Assembly: GCA_028280735.1 (NCBI GenBank)
Contig: JANQLH010000468.1
Coordinates: forward strand, 1-39,895
Origin: SAR324 cluster bacterium
Lineage (GTDB): Bacteria; SAR324; XYD2-FULL-50-16
Length of the DNA: 39,895 nucleotides
Direction: 5' to 3'
Shown: positions 35,999-39,895 of the stretch, in pieces
Layout: every line of letters begins with the position of its first letter
How positions within the stretch are numbered: position 1 is the first letter of the stretch
Notes under the pieces: model-generated
Databases searched by the model: none
Told to the model about the DNA's origin: nothing
The model's input: the letters and a program-made list of their open reading frames with translations, nothing else
Position numbers and translations under genes: made by a program

Positions 35999-36295
35999 TT
36001 AGACAAAGTTTTTGATTAGTTCGATTGCTTCTTCATTAATCTTGCACGACATGGTTTTTCCCTCGCGAGTGCAGCTTATTAACCCGGCATTTTGCAACTC
36101 TTTCATATGGTGGGAGATCGTCGAACGAGAAATCGACATGCAATCACATGCCTTGGTGAATGCCTTTTCAATACCACTACAACACGCCAGGTCTTCACCG
36201 GCAGACATGTTGTTTATCTGCCATTCGTACAAATACTTAAACAATTTCAATCGTTGCTCATTGGAAAGAGCTTTGAATATTTTTGTCAGTTCCAT
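35999..36295 (-). CDS. ArsR-family regulator, cysteine-rich
   Basis: This 98-residue winged-helix repressor opens with the ArsR signature FKALSNEQRLKLFKYLYEW and has the recognition helix SRSTISHHMKELQNAGLI. It holds six cysteines (Cys38, 39, 50, 52, 75, 84) and an adjacent His pair (His62, His63). Cys38, Cys39, Cys50 and Cys52 flank the DNA-binding helices, so metal binding or thiol oxidation could control binding. It lies upstream of gshA and the ATP-grasp gene on the same strand, so regulation of glutathione synthesis by metal or thiol stress is the natural inference. The start codon has no Shine-Dalgarno and may be leaderless. The start region carries a palindrome that can be its operator. 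Confidence 0.82.
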   Translation of the reverse strand: MELTKIFKALSNEQRLKLFKYLYEWQINNMSAGEDLACCSGIEKAFTKACDCMSISRSTISHHMKELQNAGLISCTREGKTMSCKINEEAIELIKNFV

Positions 36296-36317
36296 AGTTC
36301 TATAACTATCGAACTAT
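36294..36317. promoter_or_regulatory. Candidate ArsR operator, three half-sites
   Basis: ATAGTTC (36294-36300) and GAACTAT (36311-36317) are a perfect 7-bp inverted repeat with a 10-base spacer, and ATAGTT (36294-36299) and AACTAT (36304-36309) give a nested repeat with a 4-base spacer. The palindrome overlaps the start codon of the regulator and the divergent spacer towards the small exported gene. Confidence 0.5.
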
Positions 36318-36492
36318 TATTGAAACGTCAATCCTTTGATACATGTTCAAGTATTTAAAATATTGCTATCAAGGGTGATGTTGAAAACAAGAACTCCCGG
36401 GTCGTTTCGTCTTTTATTTATCGGGCAGTTACATTAGAGTACAAGGCAAGCAAAATCGGAAGGTTTCTTAAAAAAAAAGCTGCAGAAATCCC

Positions 36493-36981
36493 ATGAAAAC
36501 ACCAGTAGTCTTCCTGTTAAGCATATTGTTTGGATTGTTTTTATCCTCTTTGCTGACGGCAGATAAAAGCCGATACACCCCCAATGATCGTACTTTGATC
36601 ACTGTTTCTCCGGAAGCTGCCGGAATGGAGTTTCAAAAGCTGAGGAAAATAAAAGGGCACTTCTCCGGTGGAAAATGGTTAGATTCAGTAGACAGTTGGA
36701 TGGGGCGTAAACACCGGTTGATGTTATATTTACAGAAAGAATTGACTTCACGAAAAGCCCGGAAGGACACAATCACGGAAATTATGGGAACTCCCGACTA
36801 CACTTTGCAAGGTGACAATCCACAAGCTTCGGAATTTTTTCTCGGTATTTTATCCGATGAACTGAAAGGATCAGACAATGAAATACTTATCTATAAGTGG
36901 CGGGGCAGTCACGATTTTATGTATTTGGTACTAAGGGAAGATCGCCTGATAAAAAGCGATTGGTGGATGGCAATGGAATAA
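36493..36981 (+). CDS. Exported protein with a BamE/SmpA-like C-terminal domain
   Basis: This is a 162-residue product with a hydrophobic signal peptide (about residues 4-22). The mature part has a helix (FQKLRKIKGHFSGGKW), a stretch beginning RKARKDTITEIMGTPDYTL that is like the opening of BamE-type domains, and a final pair of strands (NEILIYKWRG, FMYLVLREDRLIKSDWW). No lipobox Cys is present, so it would be soluble in the periplasm or signal-anchored. The function is unknown. It is divergent from the ArsR gene and converges with the TrpX-like gene. Confidence 0.5.
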   Translation: MKTPVVFLLSILFGLFLSSLLTADKSRYTPNDRTLITVSPEAAGMEFQKLRKIKGHFSGGKWLDSVDSWMGRKHRLMLYLQKELTSRKARKDTITEIMGTPDYTLQGDNPQASEFFLGILSDELKGSDNEILIYKWRGSHDFMYLVLREDRLIKSDWWMAME

Positions 36982-37046
36982 TCAATAAGCTCCCCGTAGT
37001 AATAGATACCTACTGCTGTTTTGTTGTTTCCCCCAACGTTCTTCCA

Positions 37047-38168
37047 CTACTCATAGATTTCAGTCGCAACCCCAATGATACTTTGGGGCATGTTAAATCC
37101 GACATGCTTGATCGTTTTCATGTTGACGGCAATATCCAGGGGATCTTCAAAAACCATGTTTAACAGAACCGGTTCCCTGCCATTTAAAATCTCGCCGAAC
37201 TTTCCGGCATTGTATTTGCCCAATTGTTTATATCCGGAATCGCTGGATATGCTTAACATAAGACCCTTTTTTACAAGTCGGGACCCAACCATGGAGAATG
37301 ACGGGATTCTTTCTTGTCTGAATATTTCGGCGATTTCTGTCTCAATCCTATCCAAACAGGTCAGCGCGGTCACATAAACCGCATCTGATGATCCGGAAAG
37401 TTGAGTGAAACATTGACGACAGGTTTCATCTGCTTTTTCAGTATTTGTCGTGGTATCTAATACTTCACATAACACAAGCTCGAACCCTCTTTCCGCAGCA
37501 ACAGTCCTTGCATCTTTAACGGCGGAATATATGAGGCCCTCTGGTGTGTCTTCATAAGCAATACCCATTGTTTTAAACCCTACAATACGATGAAACATCG
37601 AGATCTGGCGAGTATAACGGTTTGGATCAATCCTGGCGGTAACATGTCGAAATCCCGAGTTTTTTACCGATTTGATAATACCCGCTCTTAGGGGATCAGA
37701 TGTAGAGAGTACCATCACCGGAACCGAATGTTTATTGTTAGCCAGGTCAAGCCCGGCCCAGGTTCCCATGGCAATGACCAAATCAAGCTTTTTGGCAACA
37801 AGTTTTTTCATCAGTTCATCAACAATCAACTTTCGCCTTTGTACATCCCATCCCGCAGAATATGCGTCTTCTTTTGAAAACGATAAATAAGGACTGTTAG
37901 TTTTTTCCAGCCAATCCCAATAAGGCATGGGCAGTTCTTCGGTCAATTTCGGAAAGCCATCATCATTTATCCAACCGTCATCAACAAGGCATTCAACAAG
38001 CGTTCTCATTGTGTCTGTATAATCCGTGTAAGGTCCGCCCTCGTAATACCCAATCCTCCATTTTTTTCCATCGTTGAGTATTGGAATGGGCTCTCCCCGG
38101 AGAGTTGGACTAAACATCAAGAGGGTAACTACCAGCAGCATAACAGCTCCACCTATTGTTTTACCCAT
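37047..38168 (-). CDS. ABC-type substrate-binding protein (TrpX family, ABC_sub_bind)
   Basis: This is a 373-residue periplasmic binding protein. The signal peptide spans about residues 1-25 (GGAVMLLVVTLLMFSPTLRG). The core has two alpha-beta lobes with RIGYYEGGPYTDY at the N terminus, LDLVIAMGTWAGLDLANN, PVMVLSTSDPLRAGI and GIAYEDTPEGLIY, which fit the ABC_sub_bind family that binds aromatic amino acids or nucleosides. A single Cys cluster near the middle (CEVLDTTTNTEKADETCRQC) might form a disulfide. CAGGAG lies 7 bases before the ATG. No permease or ATPase is adjacent, so the partner proteins are elsewhere or absent. Confidence 0.85.
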   Translation of the reverse strand: MGKTIGGAVMLLVVTLLMFSPTLRGEPIPILNDGKKWRIGYYEGGPYTDYTDTMRTLVECLVDDGWINDDGFPKLTEELPMPYWDWLEKTNSPYLSFSKEDAYSAGWDVQRRKLIVDELMKKLVAKKLDLVIAMGTWAGLDLANNKHSVPVMVLSTSDPLRAGIIKSVKNSGFRHVTARIDPNRYTRQISMFHRIVGFKTMGIAYEDTPEGLIYSAVKDARTVAAERGFELVLCEVLDTTTNTEKADETCRQCFTQLSGSSDAVYVTALTCLDRIETEIAEIFRQERIPSFSMVGSRLVKKGLMLSISSDSGYKQLGKYNAGKFGEILNGREPVLLNMVFEDPLDIAVNMKTIKHVGFNMPQSIIGVATEIYE

Positions 38169-38287
38169 GGTTTGACTCCTGATTATTGATTGCTCTTTGT
38201 TTGACGGATCATGACGGTAAGCAGCTATATAAAAAGAATGTAATCACATTTTTACCCATTATGTGAATTCTTTGTTTTTATTATTTT

Positions 38288-38420
38288 GTGCTTGAAAGAA
38301 AACCAGTTTAAACCATACCAATAAAAGCTTTAAAACCAGCTTAGCGCTTCGAAATTCAGTGTTTTCAGCTATCAGCTCTCAGCCGGATTTTGCTTGTCTT
38401 TGCAATGCTTTAAGCTGAAA
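38288..38420 (+). repeat. Dispersed repeat, copy C (left half)
   Basis: This copy begins GTGCTTGAAAGAAAACCAG and contains TTTAAACC, CAGCTTAGCGCT and ATCAGCTCTCAGCC, all in the order found at 29296-29445. The matching right end with inverted terminus was not found. Confidence 0.6.
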
Positions 38421-38562
38421 AAGGCAACAGTCATGCTGATGATAAGTGATTGCGGTTCCGCAAACCAGGGTAAAGGAATTGGCTGGAAAGGAACTATCCC
38501 GGTGTCCTGTCGGTCAACCCGGGATTAAGTGGTTTAATCAATGAAGTTATGGTGTTTGCGGT

Positions 38563-38634
38563 TATGGTTTTGACTGGGACCGCTTGGATGCGTTTGTTTT
38601 ATTTCCGCTTGCAAGTGCTTGTGTCAAAACCATA
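38563..38634. repeat. 12-bp perfect inverted repeat around a 48-base loop
   Basis: TATGGTTTTGAC at 38563-38574 is repeated in inverse as GTCAAAACCATA at 38623-38634. The loop includes the palindrome CTTGCAAG. It lies 52 bases after the stop of the minus-strand activase-related gene and has no T-tract. Confidence 0.55.
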
Positions 38635-38685
38635 TCAGCCGGTTAGGGTGGTTGGTGGGACAAAAAAGCAAATCCGCCGCCGACG

Positions 38686-39895
38686 TTAGTTCTTTATAAT
38701 CTGGCGGCTGAAACTTGTGCGTTCGTGTCCTTCTTTTTCGATTAGTTCCTGGTTATCCGTATCCTGTCTGAATCTTAGGACATTGAGCATAAAAATCTCC
38801 AAACTGTTAATGATGTTTGGAGGCAGAATATTACCGTCTATTTCGACTGACATCACGGGAAACCGGTTATCTCTTGCCCAGGGTGTGATTAAGCCCTCAA
38901 TCACTCGCCCAATCAAACAGGCAAAAGGTGATATATTCACGATCCCCGAGTAATCCTGGTACATTGCAGTAGCAGCTACTCCACTGGATACGGAGATTTC
39001 GGAATGCAGCTCTTCGTTGACAAAGAGCGTGTTGGCATTGCTCATGATTTCTTCCATATCGTGCGGAGCCGTTGGCAACAGGTTTGTCTTTTCAAGTATT
39101 TTTCGCACCTTGTTTTCAACCTTGTGCTTCCATGTTGCTTCAATATTCCAGGTAATCAACTCTTTAAACTCATCTGAAAACGGCCTCTTATACCAGGGAT
39201 GTAGAGCAAGTTTCTTTTTCAGTTCATGCTTGCGAGTGTGATCGCAGTAGTAAAACCATTCAATCACCGGGGCAACCTTGGCGATGATTCCACGCTGGCT
39301 GAATAGTCGGATCAGCTCATCGACGGCGAAATCATCACGCCGCACGTAGATTTCTCCGACAATCAGAACCTTCGGCGTATCTTCCATTTTCTGCTTTAGC
39401 GGAATCTTGCGCACTTCATCCGCAACATGCTCTAACGCCGAACCTAAATCAGCCTTTTCTTCACTGGCGACCTTGACGAGATCCTGCCATAAATCATCAT
39501 ACTTCAACATGGCATACTCGGGATCTTCGGCGCAGGCTCGCAGTGAGGTTTCGATATCTTTCATGTAGTCCGCAATCACCGCCCCCCACCATACCTTTTT
39601 ACTTACTCCCGGTCCTAATTCCATATAGGAGTTATCGGAGCTGAGGGTCAGGATTAGGGCGTTTTCAATTTCCAGATCCTTAAACAGGTTTTCGTAAAAG
39701 ATATAATACTGCCCTGTACGGCAGGGACCTGTCGTGATTGGAACGAAAACCATGTAAATGGTATCCTTGTCATATTTTTCCGAAGCAAAGTACTTCAAGG
39801 TAGATCCAAGCACCAATTGCGATGGCAGGCACTCCTTACCGGACATGTAATTTCGAGCCAATTGCAGTGTATATACATCGGGAAGCGGCATCGCT
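38686..39895 (-). CDS. 2-hydroxyacyl-CoA dehydratase activase-related protein, C-terminal part, 5' end outside window
   Basis: The visible 401 residues match the C-terminal portion of the long acyl-CoA dehydratase activase-related proteins (DUF2229 family), with GKECLPSQLVLG, FVPITTGPCRTGQYYIFY, LTLSSDNSYMELGPG and, later, VLIVGEIYVRRDDFAVDEL and NISPFACLIGRVIEGL. The full-length family is about 1,400 residues with two ASKHA ATPase domains at the N terminus, so the ATG at 39891 is probably internal. Cysteines in KECLP and GPCRT could bind an iron-sulfur cluster, as in 2-hydroxyglutaryl-CoA dehydratase (inference). The natural substrate of these proteins is unknown. The C-terminal tail (DTDNQELIEKEGHERTSFS) is charged. 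Confidence 0.8.
   Translation of the reverse strand, partial: AMPLPDVYTLQLARNYMSGKECLPSQLVLGSTLKYFASEKYDKDTIYMVFVPITTGPCRTGQYYIFYENLFKDLEIENALILTLSSDNSYMELGPGVSKKVWWGAVIADYMKDIETSLRACAEDPEYAMLKYDDLWQDLVKVASEEKADLGSALEHVADEVRKIPLKQKMEDTPKVLIVGEIYVRRDDFAVDELIRLFSQRGIIAKVAPVIEWFYYCDHTRKHELKKKLALHPWYKRPFSDEFKELITWNIEATWKHKVENKVRKILEKTNLLPTAPHDMEEIMSNANTLFVNEELHSEISVSSGVAATAMYQDYSGIVNISPFACLIGRVIEGLITPWARDNRFPVMSVEIDGNILPPNIINSLEIFMLNVLRFRQDTDNQELIEKEGHERTSFSRQIIKN

Larger units (their letters stand above)
38169..38685. other. Long intergenic region with repeat copy C and inverted repeats
   Basis: No reading frame is supported. The left part is the left half of the dispersed repeat. The right part has two inverted repeats: ATCCCGG and CCGGGAT (38496-38502, 38519-38525), and a perfect 12-bp pair around a 48-base loop (38563-38574, 38623-38634). 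A small RNA or element end is possible. Confidence 0.5.

Overview
The window is chromosomal DNA of a Gram-negative (two-membrane) bacterium. Evidence for this is lpxA (lipid A), two outer-membrane barrel candidates, a hybrid kinase with a lipobox, and many signal-peptide proteins. Base composition looks moderately AT-rich. The mix of several large sensor kinases, a CHASE2 cyclase, cytochrome bd and a 2-hydroxyglutaryl-CoA-dehydratase-activase relative would suit a deltaproteobacterial or SAR324-like lineage, but that placement is inference. No rRNA, tRNA, CRISPR array, insertion-sequence transposase or prophage was seen.

Layout. 1-6037: a receiver domain cut by the window edge, lpxA, two small hypothetical genes, and a lipoprotein-type 7TM hybrid histidine kinase, all on the minus strand. 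6038-9187: an outer-membrane-like protein, an isochorismatase-family hydrolase with a membrane helical protein upstream, and nadA. 9428-13791: a soluble GAF/PAS kinase, an alpha/beta hydrolase and a small STAS-like protein. 14527-18630: a ferredoxin-reductase-like flavoprotein, lipA and a chemotaxis receptor. 19269-22844: an Rrf2 Fe-S regulator, cydA, cydB and an unlisted 30-codon membrane gene. 22989-23995: a ParD-like antitoxin with a zeta-type toxin, followed by duplicated hairpin repeats. 24437-29185: a minus-strand run of CHASE2 cyclase, SH3 protein, M48 peptidase and FadL-like porin. 29664-33075: ilvB-ilvN converging on aroC. 33410-36295: a cysteine-rich ArsR regulator, gshA and a separate ATP-grasp gene that matches the C-terminal half of GshF. 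36493-39895: a BamE-like small protein, a TrpX-like binding protein and the C-terminal part of an acyl-CoA dehydratase activase-related protein.

How the genes fit together. Three modules stand out. (1) The respiratory module has an Rrf2 repressor candidate with a 15-bp palindrome over its own promoter, a cyd leader with mutually exclusive hairpins ending in a T-tract just before cydA, and a possible small oxidase subunit. (2) The thiol module has an ArsR-type sensor with six cysteines, first in an apparent operon with both steps of glutathione synthesis encoded by a split GshF. (3) The envelope and cAMP module has a membrane cyclase apparently co-transcribed with a periplasmic SH3 protein, a metalloprotease and a porin. 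Between genes there is a dispersed MITE-like repeat (three places) and a 79-bp tandem repeat carrying palindromic hairpins.
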